In this document: piece after piece, positions 8,199-17,515 of the stretch | Position numbering within the stretch: the first letter of the stretch is position 1 | Layout of the letters: the number at the start of each line of letters is the position of its first letter | Assembly: GCF_002954665.1 (NCBI RefSeq) | Contig: NZ_MSCM01000002.1 | Location: 1,557,303-1,621,302, forward strand | Source of the DNA: Polaribacter glomeratus | GTDB taxonomy: Bacteria > Bacteroidota > Bacteroidia > Flavobacteriales > Flavobacteriaceae | Length of the DNA: 64,000 nucleotides | Direction of reading: 5' to 3' | Position numbers and translations under genes: made by a program | The notes under the pieces: model-generated | The model's database searches: none | What the model was told of the DNA's origin: nothing | The model's input: only the letters and a program-made list of their open reading frames with translations

Positions 8199-9020
8199 TT
8201 AATTAAGTTGCTCCACAATTTTAACTGCTTCAATAGCTTCTTTTACATCGTGAACTCTTAAAATACTTGCACCGTTTAAAAGTGCTATTGTATTTGCTGA
8301 TGTAGTTGCGTTTAGAGCCTGTTGCGCATTAATACCTAAGGTTTTATAGAGCATAGATTTACGAGAAATTCCTGCTAAAATTGGTGCATCTAAACTTTTA
8401 AAAAGCGATAAATTCTTTAAAATTTCAAAATTGTGTTGTGTAGTTTTTCCAAATCCAAAACCCATATCAATAATAATATCATTTAATTTTAGTTGATGAA
8501 GTTTAAAAATTTGCTCAGCAAAAAATAAAATAATTTCTTGAATCACATCTTTATAAACAGGGTTTTGCTGCATCTTTTGTGGCGTACCTAACATATGCAT
8601 TAAAATATAAGGAACTTGCAAGTCTGCAACCGTTTCAAACATTTTTGCATCCATTTTTCCGCCAGAAATATCATTGATAATTGCGGCGCCAGCATTGACG
8701 GTTTCTTTAGCTATTTTGCTTCTAAAAGTATCTACAGAAATAATAATTTCAGGAAATTTTTTTATCAGCAATTCTATAACCGGAACAATTCTTTTAAGTT
8801 CTTCGGTTTCCGAAATGTGTTGAGCACCTGGTCTAGAAGAGTATGCGCCAACGTCGATAAAAGTGGCACCTTCAAAAAGCATTTTTTCTGTTTGTAAAAG
8901 AATCTCTTTTTTGTTTTGAAATTTTCCTCCATCAAAAAAAGAATCAGGTGTAATATTTAAAATTCCCATCACTTTTGGTGATGATAAATCTACTAAGTTT
9001 CCTTTACAATTTATCGTCAT
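8199..9020 (-). CDS. folP: Dihydropteroate synthase
   Basis: 273 residues with the signatures MGILNITPDSFFDGG (residues 18-32) and FIDVGAYSSRPGA, the loop IINDISGG, and the phosphate-binding GISRKSML near the C-terminus. The enzyme joins 4-aminobenzoate to hydroxymethyl-dihydropterin diphosphate in folate synthesis and is the sulfonamide target. The start codon abuts the stop of the upstream LOG gene, indicating translational coupling in a LOG-folP-cdaA operon. Confidence 0.96.
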   Translation of the reverse strand: MTINCKGNLVDLSSPKVMGILNITPDSFFDGGKFQNKKEILLQTEKMLFEGATFIDVGAYSSRPGAQHISETEELKRIVPVIELLIKKFPEIIISVDTFRSKIAKETVNAGAAIINDISGGKMDAKMFETVADLQVPYILMHMLGTPQKMQQNPVYKDVIQEIILFFAEQIFKLHQLKLNDIIIDMGFGFGKTTQHNFEILKNLSLFKSLDAPILAGISRKSMLYKTLGINAQQALNATTSANTIALLNGASILRVHDVKEAIEAVKIVEQLN

Positions 9021-9602
9021 TTAACGTACAACTTTATTAATTACATGACTTAATTTAGGTGCTTGGTAGCTGTTCATTTTATTCATTAATTCAGTAACAG
9101 TATTTGCTACGATTAACAATTTTAGATTTTGAGGTTTAATATATCCTTCTTCTACCATTTTATTTAATTGTAATAAAGTAGCATCAAAAAAACCATTTAC
9201 ATTTAAGAGCCCAACAGGTTTTTGTTCTATTTGTAATTGGTTTAAAGTTAGGGCTTCAAAAAGTTCATCTAATGTGCCAAAACCACCAGGAAGTGTAATG
9301 TAACCATCTACTAATTTGCTCATAATTACCTTACGCTCACTCATTTTTTTACAAACTATCATTTCTTCAACTCCGGCGTGAACAACTTCTTCTTTTTCTA
9401 ATAATTTAGGAATTACCCCAATAACTTCGCCTTCTTTAGCAAGAATTGTATCAGAAAGAATGCCCATCATTCCAATTTTTCCGCCACCATACACTAAACC
9501 AATAGTGTTGTTTGCAAAATAGTTTCCAAGCTCAATGGCAGCTTCTTTGTAAATAGGATTAAAACCCAAACTTGAGCCACAAAAAACGACAATTTTATTC
9601 AT
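9021..9602 (-). CDS. LOG family nucleotide 5'-monophosphate phosphoribohydrolase
   Basis: 193 residues, beginning MNKIVVFCGSS. A longer frame reaching 9692 exists, but its extra 30 residues resemble no LOG protein and cross the opposite promoter region. Motifs are GGGKIGMMG (39-47) and the catalytic PGGFGTLDE (105-113). LOG proteins split nucleotide monophosphates into base and ribose-5-phosphate, and in plants they activate cytokinins. The bacterial role is mostly housekeeping or unknown. First gene of the apparent folP operon. Confidence 0.9.
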   Translation of the reverse strand: MNKIVVFCGSSLGFNPIYKEAAIELGNYFANNTIGLVYGGGKIGMMGILSDTILAKEGEVIGVIPKLLEKEEVVHAGVEEMIVCKKMSERKVIMSKLVDGYITLPGGFGTLDELFEALTLNQLQIEQKPVGLLNVNGFFDATLLQLNKMVEEGYIKPQNLKLLIVANTVTELMNKMNSYQAPKLSHVINKVVR

Positions 9603-9656
9603 TTGTATAATTGATAAATTCACAGTAAAAATAAAGGAATTACGTTTAAGTTTTAC

Positions 9657-9664
9657 TATTTTTG
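9657..9664 (+). promoter_or_regulatory. Probable -7 element for the DUF1599 gene
   Basis: TATTTTTG matches TAnnTTTG and ends 22 bp before the ATG at 9687. Confidence 0.4.
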
Positions 9665-9686
9665 AAGAAATACTTTTTTTCCAAAA

Positions 9687-10220
9687 ATGCAAGATACATC
9701 AAAACAATATGATGCTGTAATTGAAGATTGCAGAAGTTTATTTATAAAAAAAATGTCTGATTACGGCAGCGCGTGGCGTATTTTACGTTTACCATCTTTA
9801 ACAGATCAGATATTTATAAAAGCACAGAGAACGCGGCAGTTGCAAGAAAATGAAGTGAGAATGGTTGATGAAGGTGAGAAGTCTGAATTTATTGGGATCA
9901 TAAATTATTCTATAATGGCGTTAATTCAATTAGAAAAAGGAGTTGTAGAAACTCCGGATTTATCAACTGAAGAAGCTACTATTTTATATGATAAACACAG
10001 TAAAATTGCCAAGGAATTGATGATGAATAAAAATCATGATTATGGCGAAGTTTGGAGAGAAATGAGAATTTCATCTTTAACAGATTTGATTTTACAAAAA
10101 TTATTACGCGTTAAACAAATTGAAGATAATAAAGGTAAAACCTTAGTTTCGGAAGGTATTGATGCTAATTACCAAGACATGATTAATTATGCTGTTTTTG
10201 CAATGATTCATTTGGGGTAA
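9687..10220 (+). CDS. DUF1599 family protein
   Basis: 177 residues made of two homologous halves. Residues about 5-85 contain KMSDYGSAWRILRLPSLTDQI and residues about 100-177 contain KNHDYGEVWREMRISSLTDLI, so the protein is an internal duplication. It belongs to DUF1599, a Bacteroidota family without known activity. The repeated KxxDYGxxWR resembles the metal/nucleotide-binding helices of all-alpha NTP pyrophosphatases, but that is only inference. The BT_3928-type gene follows after 65 bp. Confidence 0.85.
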   Translation: MQDTSKQYDAVIEDCRSLFIKKMSDYGSAWRILRLPSLTDQIFIKAQRTRQLQENEVRMVDEGEKSEFIGIINYSIMALIQLEKGVVETPDLSTEEATILYDKHSKIAKELMMNKNHDYGEVWREMRISSLTDLILQKLLRVKQIEDNKGKTLVSEGIDANYQDMINYAVFAMIHLG

Positions 10221-10285
10221 TTAGTTTTTACTTAAAAAATAAAAGTTTTTACAGACACTATTCGTTAAAATAAATACTATTTTTT

Positions 10286-11272
10286 ATGAGAAAAGCTCAG
10301 ATCACATTTACATTTATCTTGGTTCAAATAGCAAGAGTATTAGTAGGAGTTTTATTTATATTTTCGGGCTTTGTAAAGCTTGTAGATCCAATTGGTTCTC
10401 AATATAAATTTGAAGAATATTTTTCTGAGGGTGTTTTAAATATGGAGTTTTTAGTTCCGTATGCACTTCCATTTGTAATTTTTTTAATTATAGCAGAGAT
10501 CGTTTTAGGTGTTGCACTTTTAGTAGGTTACAAATCTAAATTAACCGTAAGAAGTTTAACGGCAATGATTCTTTTCTTTTTGTTTTTAACTTTTTATTCT
10601 GCCTACTATAATAAGGTTACAGATTGTGGCTGTTTTGGCGATGCGATTAAATTAGAACCATGGGAAACTTTCTTTAAAGATGTTATTTTAACAATTTTGA
10701 TACTCTTTTTAAGTTATAAAACCACTTTAATTAAGCCAATTACAACAACCTGGTTGCCAGGTAAATTTGTGTTTTGGTCTTTAGCTATATCTTGTTTTAT
10801 TACCTATTATGTATTGGCACATTTACCAATTATAGATTTTAGAGCTTATGCAATTGGTAAAAATATTTCTGAAGGAATGAAATATAAGGATGACGGAAAA
10901 ATACCGCCTGTTCATGACTTTATGCTAGAAGATACTCAAAATGATTTAGCTCCAGAAATTCTAAAAATGGAAAAAGTGATGTTGGTAATCGCATCTAATT
11001 TGAATAAATCAGAATTTGAAGGTTTTCCAGAAATTAAGATAATTGCAGATCAAGCTATTAAAAAAGGGTACAAGGTTTATGGCGTTTCGGCTTCTTTTTC
11101 TGATATTATAGAGTTGACAAAAAGAAAATTTGAGTTGCCTTTTGAGTTTTTATTTTGTGATGAAACAACTTTAAAAACGATGATTAGAGCAAATCCAGGA
11201 ATTATCATTTTAAACAAAGGTACCGTAGTAGGCAAAAAAAATTGGAACGATGCAGAAGATTTAGAATTGTAA
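10286..11272 (+). CDS. BT_3928 family protein, DoxX/MauE-like membrane protein
   Basis: 328 residues. Four or five membrane helices in the first half have a DoxX/MauE-like pattern (LVGVLFIFSGFVKLVDP) and the conserved TDCGCFGDAI around residues 113-122. This is followed by a soluble thioredoxin-like half (LVIASNLNKSEFEGFPEIKIIADQA ... NPGIIILNKGTVVGK) without a CxxC. The family is named after Bacteroides BT_3928 and is conserved beside DUF1599. MauE-like proteins act in periplasmic disulfide or redox chemistry; the precise role here is unproven. Confidence 0.85.
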   Translation: MRKAQITFTFILVQIARVLVGVLFIFSGFVKLVDPIGSQYKFEEYFSEGVLNMEFLVPYALPFVIFLIIAEIVLGVALLVGYKSKLTVRSLTAMILFFLFLTFYSAYYNKVTDCGCFGDAIKLEPWETFFKDVILTILILFLSYKTTLIKPITTTWLPGKFVFWSLAISCFITYYVLAHLPIIDFRAYAIGKNISEGMKYKDDGKIPPVHDFMLEDTQNDLAPEILKMEKVMLVIASNLNKSEFEGFPEIKIIADQAIKKGYKVYGVSASFSDIIELTKRKFELPFEFLFCDETTLKTMIRANPGIIILNKGTVVGKKNWNDAEDLEL

Positions 11273-11277
11273 TTTTT

Positions 11278-12579
11278 TTACTTTTTATTCCTTTTATTTT
11301 CAATTTCTGTTAGAGATAGTCCTTTTTCACTGTTAAAAGATAAATGTTTTGGACTTCCAATAGTTTGAGACGTATAAATACCAGAATGACCAGAAAATAA
11401 ATAGGACGTTGTGCAGGCTAGTGCAATAAAAACTCCAGATTCAATTCCAAATAATTCTATACCCATTATAGTACATGCTATTGGCGTGTTTGTTGCTCCT
11501 GCAAAAACAGCAACAAATCCCATTCCTGCTAATAAACCCATTGGTAATGGAATAAACCAAATTAACACATTTCCTAAAGTTGCGCCTATAAAGAACAAAG
11601 GCGTTACTTCGCCTCCTTTAAATCCGGCGCCTAAAGTGAATGAGGTGAATATTATTTTTAATAAAAAATCATAAGAATTCAAATCAATATTAAAAGCATC
11701 AACAATTGTTGGCACACCAAGACCTATGTATTTTGTAGTGCCCATAAAATAAACAACAAGTGCTAAAACAGCGCCGCCAATTAAAGGTCGAAGAGGAGGA
11801 TACTTTATATATTTTTTAAATAAATTACCCCAAAAGTGTGTAGATTTTGAAAACAGCATACTTACCAATCCAAAAATAATACCCGCTAATAAAGACCATA
11901 AAATGGTTGTTAGTGTTAATTCTGAAACGGATGAAATAGTATAATGGGTGTGATGAGAAATTTGCCAAATATCACAAAAATAGGTTGCAAAAATAGCCGC
12001 TAAAAAGCTTGGTATAATAGCATCAAATTTTATTCGGCCAATAACCATAACTTCGAGCGCAAAAATAGCACCAGCTAAAGGTGTTCCAAAAACGGATGAA
12101 AAACCCGCACTTATACCTGCAACCAATATAATTTTTCTATCTAAATTAGAAAGTTTAAAAATTTTAGTAAACTGGTCTGCAATTGCACCACCAATTTGCA
12201 CTGCAGTTCCTTCCCGACCTGCAGAACCACCAAATAAATGTGTAAGAATAGTTCCTAAAAAGACTAAAGGAGCCATTTTAAAGGGTATTATTTTTTTAGG
12301 AGAATGAAATTCTTCTAGCAATAAATTGTTTCCTTTTACAACGCTTTCCCCATATAAATGATAGGATAAGCCAATGATAAAACCACCAATTGGTAATAAT
12401 GCAATAATCCACAGATTAGCTTCTCTATAATTTGTTGCCCATTCTAAAGTCCATAAAAAAACAGCAGATGCACTGCCTGTAAATGCACCTATTAGTAAAC
12501 AAATAAATGTCCATTTTAACAGAAAAAACAAAGAAGAGCTTTGTTTAAAAGAAAGAAAGAATCTTTTAATTTTATCCAT
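11278..12579 (-). CDS. CLC family anion transporter, possible fluoride/proton antiporter
   Basis: 433 residues with about ten membrane segments. At the first filter position it has GNNLLLEE (83-90) instead of GSGIPE. The gating glutamate motif is GREGT (121-125, E123) instead of GREGP, and the third is GGEVTPLFFIGA instead of GGIFAP. From memory these are the substitutions that mark the CLC-F clade of fluoride exporters, which suggests fluoride resistance rather than chloride transport. I looked upstream (12580-12750) for a fluoride riboswitch and saw none. Converges with the BT_3928 gene after 5 bp. Confidence 0.82.
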   Translation of the reverse strand: MDKIKRFFLSFKQSSSLFFLLKWTFICLLIGAFTGSASAVFLWTLEWATNYREANLWIIALLPIGGFIIGLSYHLYGESVVKGNNLLLEEFHSPKKIIPFKMAPLVFLGTILTHLFGGSAGREGTAVQIGGAIADQFTKIFKLSNLDRKIILVAGISAGFSSVFGTPLAGAIFALEVMVIGRIKFDAIIPSFLAAIFATYFCDIWQISHHTHYTISSVSELTLTTILWSLLAGIIFGLVSMLFSKSTHFWGNLFKKYIKYPPLRPLIGGAVLALVVYFMGTTKYIGLGVPTIVDAFNIDLNSYDFLLKIIFTSFTLGAGFKGGEVTPLFFIGATLGNVLIWFIPLPMGLLAGMGFVAVFAGATNTPIACTIMGIELFGIESGVFIALACTTSYLFSGHSGIYTSQTIGSPKHLSFNSEKGLSLTEIENKRNKK

Positions 12580-12749
12580 ATTTTTTAGATTCTCATATAT
12601 TAAAGTAGTGCAAATTTTTTAATTTGAGAAAGGCAAATTTAAACAAATAAAAATAAAGAGTATCTGTATTTTAAAGTATCATTTTACACCTAAAGATGTT
12701 GCTTTTTAAAATTTTATTGTAAATTGTTTCCAGTTTTAAAACAAAAATA

Positions 12750-13451
12750 ATGAACGAATTTGTAGCATATCAATCAGAAGAAAATTACACAATTATTACC
12801 ATAAATAACGGGAAAGCAAATGCAATTTCTCATGAAGTTATAGCGGGTTTAAATGCAAGCTTAGACAAAGCCGAACAAGAAGATAAGATTGTTATTTTAA
12901 CAGGAACTACTGGCATTTTTTCTGGAGGATTTGATTTAAAAGTGATGACGAAATCACCGGAATCTGCAAAAGAATTAGTTACAAAAGGGTCAAAATTATC
13001 ACTAAGAATGTTGTCTTTCTCCAAGCCAATTATTATTGCTTGTAATGGTCATGCAATTGCAAAAGGTGCTTTTTTATTATTGTCTGCAGATTATAGAATA
13101 GGAGTAGAAGGCGATTATAAAATTGGTTTAAACGAAGTGATGATCGGTATGACGATGCACAATGCTGGGATTGCCATCGCAAAGTCTAGACTTTCTGAAG
13201 TTTATATAAATAGAAGTGTAAATAATGCAGAGATTTTTAGTTCTAAAGATGCACTTACCGCTGGTTTTTTAGATGTAATTGTGCCTGAAGATCAGCTGTT
13301 ACCAACAGCAATTAAAGTGGCAGAAATGTTTGCAAAACTTAATAAAAAAGCACATGCGGCAACAAAACTAAGAGTTAGAAAACCACATTTAGAAGCTTTA
13401 GCAGTTGCAATTGAGCTAGATTTAGCTGGAGAAATCTCTTTAAATTCTTAA
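12750..13451 (+). CDS. Crotonase/enoyl-CoA hydratase family protein
   Basis: 233 residues, a short member of the crotonase fold. NNGKANAISHEVIAGLN and SGGFDLKVM supply the first oxyanion-hole loop, and ACNGHAIAKGAFLLLSADYRIG the second. The usual catalytic Glu pair of enoyl-CoA hydratase is not evident; position 130 region reads NEVMIGMTMHNAG, so the reaction (hydratase, isomerase or thioesterase) cannot be assigned. It is monocistronic, transcribed away from the CLC gene. Confidence 0.88.
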   Translation: MNEFVAYQSEENYTIITINNGKANAISHEVIAGLNASLDKAEQEDKIVILTGTTGIFSGGFDLKVMTKSPESAKELVTKGSKLSLRMLSFSKPIIIACNGHAIAKGAFLLLSADYRIGVEGDYKIGLNEVMIGMTMHNAGIAIAKSRLSEVYINRSVNNAEIFSSKDALTAGFLDVIVPEDQLLPTAIKVAEMFAKLNKKAHAATKLRVRKPHLEALAVAIELDLAGEISLNS

Positions 13452-13770
13452 CTTTTTTACAAGTTAATTATTGTTTTTTTTAGTTGAAGTCTAAAAGCCT
13501 GGTTTAAATATTAAATAGTGAGTTTTATTGCTTAAAATTTAAATCAGGATTAAGCTTATTTACTAATAATGTTGGTTTTAATATGAATTTAACTATTCTA
13601 GAAACGAACAGTTATAATCTAAACTGATTTTTAAGTTAAGCTTAATACTAATTGAAACCGTTTGAAAACTGTTGATTTTTTTTATAAGTTAGATTTATTT
13701 CGTTTTTGGTTTTTTTTTAGGTGAACAGCGAAAAAATTCTATAGAAAAAAGTAGGGAAAAACTTCAAAAA
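13452..13770. other. Intergenic region, no feature recognised
   Basis: About 320 bp of AT-rich sequence between the convergent crotonase and DUF1684 genes. I see no convincing ORF, RNA or hairpin terminator. Confidence 0.5.
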
Positions 13771-14385
13771 TTAATGTTTTTTAAAAACTTTTACGCCCGC
13801 TTTAATTTCAATATCTAAATGATTTTTTCTTGGTGTTAAAGGGCAAGAGTATTTTTCATTGTAGGCACAATAAGGGTTGTAGGTGTTGTTAAAGTTAAGT
13901 TTTATGGTACCGTCAGGATTTTCATCAGTTATCATTACGTCCATATAACGGCCGCCTCCGTAAGAGTCTTCGCCAGAAGTATCATCAGTAAAAGGTAAAA
14001 AGAGATAGTCTTTGTATTTTGCGTCACTTAAGTCATCTTGACTTTGGTAAATTGTTAGTTCAAAATCTTTATTTTTTAAGGTAAAATTTAAGATTCCATA
14101 CTCTTTATACAAAGGTTTTCTGTCGGTAGTTGTTGCCATTTCAAACGTTGGCGCATTTGCTATTTTTGTCAATTTTGCAGTTACTATAAAAGTAGAATCT
14201 ACCTTATAAAAATCTAAACCTTTGAAATTTTTTAAATCTTTGGTTTTTAAAGGTGATTTTGATGCGTCTTTATAACTTGCATTTAATTCTTGTTGATATT
14301 CAGTATCACCCATTAAGGGGCGTTTGTCTTGCGAGTTGCAAGATGCAATTAATAATAAACAGAAAAGTAACATGATTTTTTTCAT
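13771..14385 (-). CDS. DUF1684 lipoprotein
   Basis: 204 residues. The lipoprotein signal ends IASCNSQ (Cys at about 16). The body carries the DUF1684 signatures: YGILNFTLKNKDFELTIYQ, a glycine/tyrosine loop DTSGEDSYGGGRYMDV, and the C-terminal FNNTYNPYCAYNEKYSCPLTPRKNHLDIEI. DUF1684 proteins are widespread and of unknown activity. The conserved YNPYCAY...CPLP segment suggests a metal or cofactor site. The esterase gene is 18 bp upstream, so the two form one operon. Confidence 0.88.
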   Translation of the reverse strand: MKKIMLLFCLLLIASCNSQDKRPLMGDTEYQQELNASYKDASKSPLKTKDLKNFKGLDFYKVDSTFIVTAKLTKIANAPTFEMATTTDRKPLYKEYGILNFTLKNKDFELTIYQSQDDLSDAKYKDYLFLPFTDDTSGEDSYGGGRYMDVMITDENPDGTIKLNFNNTYNPYCAYNEKYSCPLTPRKNHLDIEIKAGVKVFKKH

Positions 14386-14403
14386 AGTTGCTAAAGTATA
14401 TAA

Positions 14404-15453
14404 TTAGTTGGAATTTCTTTTTAAAACCAGAAAATAATTGTCCATGACATTGCCTGCTAAAATGATGTTACTAAAAGGTGCAGCAACAGTTGAGCCAGAC
14501 ATTTTAGCGCCGTTATCCATAAAAACTTGGTTAATTTTATAATCTCCTTTTTTGGTGTATTTTATTTTGATGATTTCTGATGGCGCTATTTTTTTGTTAC
14601 CTTTTGCATACGAAGCAAATTGCAATAAATTAGGATGAGCACCAATCCATAAATCATTATTTTTATCAATTTCAATATTATCGACACCTGTTTTACAATC
14701 AATATCTTCTATAAAAGTTAGCGTGTTATCTTTATTTTTCAGATACACTTTTACTAAAAATTTTCTAGGTGAAGCCACAAAAACTAAATTCCGCTTAGTA
14801 TCTAAATTTATGCCATTTGCATAGGCAATTCCGTTGGCTACCTCTGTGTAGTTTTTGCCATCAAAATACATAACATTAGAAACTGAAAGACCTAAATAAT
14901 CTTCTGCTAAACGCTGAACGCCGTTTTTGTATTTGTGATCATTTGTAAAATAAAATTGATTTTCGTCGAGTAAAACAATATCATTAGGACTATGTATTTG
15001 GTCGTCTTTTAATGTTTTTTTGTGTATTAATTGTTTATCAACTAAGGAGAAGATCTCAATAAATTCGCCATTAATAGTATGATTAATCGCAGCAATTGTA
15101 GTTGCACCTTCTTTTTGAAATATAGAAATTCCGTGAGGTGCAAAAGGTTTTGTAAAATCCTTGGTTAGAAGAACAGGTTTGTAGCTGTCACCTTTTAAAT
15201 CCATAAAATATAAACCGCCCGATTCTTGGCTACTATTAGGTAATTTGTTTCTTTTGGTAGCTGAAATTATAGCAAAACTATCTATTTTACTGACGGTAAT
15301 ATCTTCGGCGCCTGCAATATTTATTTTCTGAATTACTTCTCCATCAAATTTGTTTTCTATAGATCTAAAAAATCCTGTGGATATAAAAATATCTGTGACA
15401 AAAAGTAATATTAGTATAATAGTTGCATAAAAAAGTCTTTTCTTGAATTTCAT
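14404..15453 (-). CDS. Paraoxonase/SMP-30-like esterase
   Basis: 349 residues from the chosen start MKFKKRLFY. A frame opening 36 bp earlier adds only a basic tail before the membrane anchor. One N-terminal membrane helix (about 5-24) is followed by a six-bladed beta-propeller with the PON1-type calcium motifs SPNDIVLLDENQFYFTND, GIAYANGINLD and VDNIEIDKNNDLWIGAHP. Enzymes of this group hydrolyse lactones or aryl esters using calcium, most likely here in the periplasm. Probably co-transcribed with the DUF1684 gene. Confidence 0.85.
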   Translation of the reverse strand: MKFKKRLFYATIILILLFVTDIFISTGFFRSIENKFDGEVIQKINIAGAEDITVSKIDSFAIISATKRNKLPNSSQESGGLYFMDLKGDSYKPVLLTKDFTKPFAPHGISIFQKEGATTIAAINHTINGEFIEIFSLVDKQLIHKKTLKDDQIHSPNDIVLLDENQFYFTNDHKYKNGVQRLAEDYLGLSVSNVMYFDGKNYTEVANGIAYANGINLDTKRNLVFVASPRKFLVKVYLKNKDNTLTFIEDIDCKTGVDNIEIDKNNDLWIGAHPNLLQFASYAKGNKKIAPSEIIKIKYTKKGDYKINQVFMDNGAKMSGSTVAAPFSNIILAGNVMDNYFLVLKRNSN

Positions 15454-15657
15454 CCTTTTAATTACTTTTGATAAAAATACAACTTTCAATTATTTTATGC
15501 ACTTTATTTTAGTAATCAAAAATAGATAAAGAAAAGGTAGTAGCTATTATATTAATAAATTGCATTAAAATCAATAAGAATAGACTTCTATACTGTTTCT
15601 TATTATGTAAAATAAAGAAAAAGGGTGCATTTATCAACCTAGAAAAAAGCTGTTCTT

Positions 15658-16590
15658 TTATATTGTTTGATAAATAAAAACACAATAAGCTAGTATTAAC
15701 AACAAGCCTTCTTTCCATCCTAAACTTAATTTTTCTTTAAGAAAAACTAGCGGTAAAAGAATAAACGAAATTCCAAGCATCCAAAATATATCGTTCGTTA
15801 AAAGTCTTTCATCAGTAATAGAAATTGGTGTAATTATAGACGTAATACCTATAACCGCAAAAATATTAAAGATATTTGAACCTATTAAATTCCCTAAAGA
15901 AATAGCCTTTTCCTTTCTAAGTACGGCAATAATAGATGCTGTTAATTCAGGTATACTTGTACCAATAGAAACAACTGTAACAGCAATAACGCGCTCTGTA
16001 ACACCGTATTGTAGTGCTAGAGCAGTAGCTCCTTTTATTAATAATTCTGATCCGCCATAAAGACCTAAACCTCCTAAAACAAAAAATAAAACAGTTTTAT
16101 AGAGTGGCAAGGGTACATCGTCTTCTGGTAATTCGTCTATAACTGCTGTTTTCTGAAATTTTAAAAGATAAATTAAAAACACGATTAGTAAAGAAAATAG
16201 AATTATTCCTTCATATTGTTCAATTACTTTACCTGTTGATAAAAATAAATAGAGTAGTGCAGAGGCAATCATCATTATTGGCCAATCAACTTTATAAAAA
16301 CCTTTTGTAATATACATAGATCCAAAAAGTAGCGTAATACCTAATACCAAACCTAAATTTGCAATATTAGAGCCAATTACGTTACCTAAAGCTAAATCTG
16401 ACGAGCCATTTAAAGCAGCATTTATACTAACAATAAGTTCTGGAGCCGAAGTAGCAAATGAAACTACCGTCATTCCAATAATAATTTTAGGAATTTCTAA
16501 CTTTAAAGATAAAGCAACAGCTGATTTTAAGAGCCAGTTACCACCTAAAATCAATAAAACTAAACCCCCAATTATTAGTAAAAAATTCAT
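15658..16590 (-). CDS. Calcium/sodium antiporter of the CaCA family (YrbG-like)
   Basis: 310 residues in two inverted five-helix halves, each with the alpha-repeat signatures: FATSAPELIVSINAAL...GNVIGSNIANLG, and IGTSIPELTASIIAVL...GNLIGSNIFNIF. This duplicated layout is diagnostic of K-independent sodium/calcium exchangers of the YrbG type, which extrude calcium across the inner membrane. A small frame at 15509-15718 overlapping its end looks spurious. Confidence 0.93.
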   Translation of the reverse strand: MNFLLIIGGLVLLILGGNWLLKSAVALSLKLEIPKIIIGMTVVSFATSAPELIVSINAALNGSSDLALGNVIGSNIANLGLVLGITLLFGSMYITKGFYKVDWPIMMIASALLYLFLSTGKVIEQYEGIILFSLLIVFLIYLLKFQKTAVIDELPEDDVPLPLYKTVLFFVLGGLGLYGGSELLIKGATALALQYGVTERVIAVTVVSIGTSIPELTASIIAVLRKEKAISLGNLIGSNIFNIFAVIGITSIITPISITDERLLTNDIFWMLGISFILLPLVFLKEKLSLGWKEGLLLILAYCVFIYQTI

Positions 16591-17062
16591 CTATTTTAAT
16601 TTATCGCGAAGATACATTTTTAGCGCTTTATAGAAAACTTAAATAAAAAAAGTCCTTTTGAGACTATAAAAAATGATCATTTCTAATTTGTTTTTTTAAA
16701 AACGATAAAATCTATGCTTTGCTATCTTATAATTTTAATGATAAGTAGTGTAATGGTTATACATTGTAATGTAATTGTAGGTTTAGTGGTTTCTTATCAT
16801 AACAATATTCTATTATTTTGTATAAAATTAAATTGAATAACTTGGACAGAAAACTTAGGTAGGAGTAATGCAGTTGGTATATATTGAAAAAGTAATTGTG
16901 AAATTAATCTTATATACAAACTATTTATGATGATAGTAATTGCTGTAAAATAATTACTGACAGTATACTTGTCGTTTTATTTAAGTAAGTTTGATAAGAC
17001 TTTTTACAAAAACCGATTTGTTGTTTATTTTCATTAGATTTGATAATGTAACAAAGAAAAAA
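16591..17062. other. Intergenic region, no feature recognised
   Basis: About 470 bp of AT-rich sequence upstream of two small genes. I see no ORF of credible composition and no RNA gene. It presumably contains the promoter for the 17063 and 17227 genes. Confidence 0.5.
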
Positions 17063-17215
17063 ATGAAATTACAGATTTTTAAAATCTTAGCTAGAGTTAA
17101 TAAAGCTATTTTGCCGTCTTATACAAAACAAAAGTTAGACATTTCTAAAGCAACTAAATTTCAATTGATCATTATTGGTTGGAGAGCTTTTGTAACAATA
17201 AACTCACTTAATTAA
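17063..17215 (+). CDS. Conserved 50-residue basic protein (often labelled SsrA-binding-like)
   Basis: 50 residues, start MKLQIFKILARVNKAILPSY. The segment ILPSYTKQKLDISKATKFQL followed by IIGWRAFVTINSLN is, from memory, the pattern of a small flavobacterial family that databases sometimes name SsrA-binding protein. It has no SmpB fold, so that name should not be trusted. An upstream in-frame extension to 16991 is AT-rich and unlikely to be real. It sits 11 bp before the DUF2007 gene, so the two are probably one transcript. Confidence 0.6.
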   Translation: MKLQIFKILARVNKAILPSYTKQKLDISKATKFQLIIIGWRAFVTINSLN

Positions 17216-17226
17216 AATATAAAATT

Positions 17227-17457
17227 ATGACAACAGAACATACGAAACTATTTACCGGATCTAATATTATTGTAAATGGCGTAAAAAACTTATTGGATAC
17301 AGAAGATATAAGTTACATTATAAAGGATAGATTTGAATCTGCTAGATTAGGAGGTTTTGGAGAACAAATGGATACTGTTGAAGTTCATGTGTTAGATACT
17401 GATGTAGAAAAAGCAAAAACAATCATTAATGCATATAAAGCAAAAATAAACGAATAA
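17227..17457 (+). CDS. DUF2007 family protein
   Basis: 76 residues: KLFTGSNIIVNGVKNLLDTEDISYIIKDRFESARLGGFG ... VEVHVLDTDVEKAKTIINAY. The DUF2007 fold is a small PII-like ferredoxin fold annotated as a putative signal-transducing protein, and this length is typical. Its partner is unknown. It lies immediately upstream of tRNA-Arg. Confidence 0.88.
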   Translation: MTTEHTKLFTGSNIIVNGVKNLLDTEDISYIIKDRFESARLGGFGEQMDTVEVHVLDTDVEKAKTIINAYKAKINE

Positions 17458-17495
17458 AAAACGAGTCTATATTTCCTTATTAATAAAAATGCTAT

Positions 17496-17503
17496 TATAT
17501 TTG
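17496..17503 (+). promoter_or_regulatory. Probable -7 element for tRNA-Arg
   Basis: TATATTTG matches TAnnTTTG exactly and ends 12 bp before the mature tRNA 5' end. Confidence 0.5.
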
Positions 17504-17515
17504 CACCCGATTTAA

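Noticed and set aside
12580..12749. Fluoride riboswitch upstream of the CLC gene
   Set aside because: I looked for the conserved pseudoknot pattern on the minus strand and saw nothing convincing; a covariance search would be decisive.
15509..15718. Minus-strand frame overlapping the Na/Ca exchanger end
   Set aside because: AT-rich, no domain, overlaps a well-supported gene.
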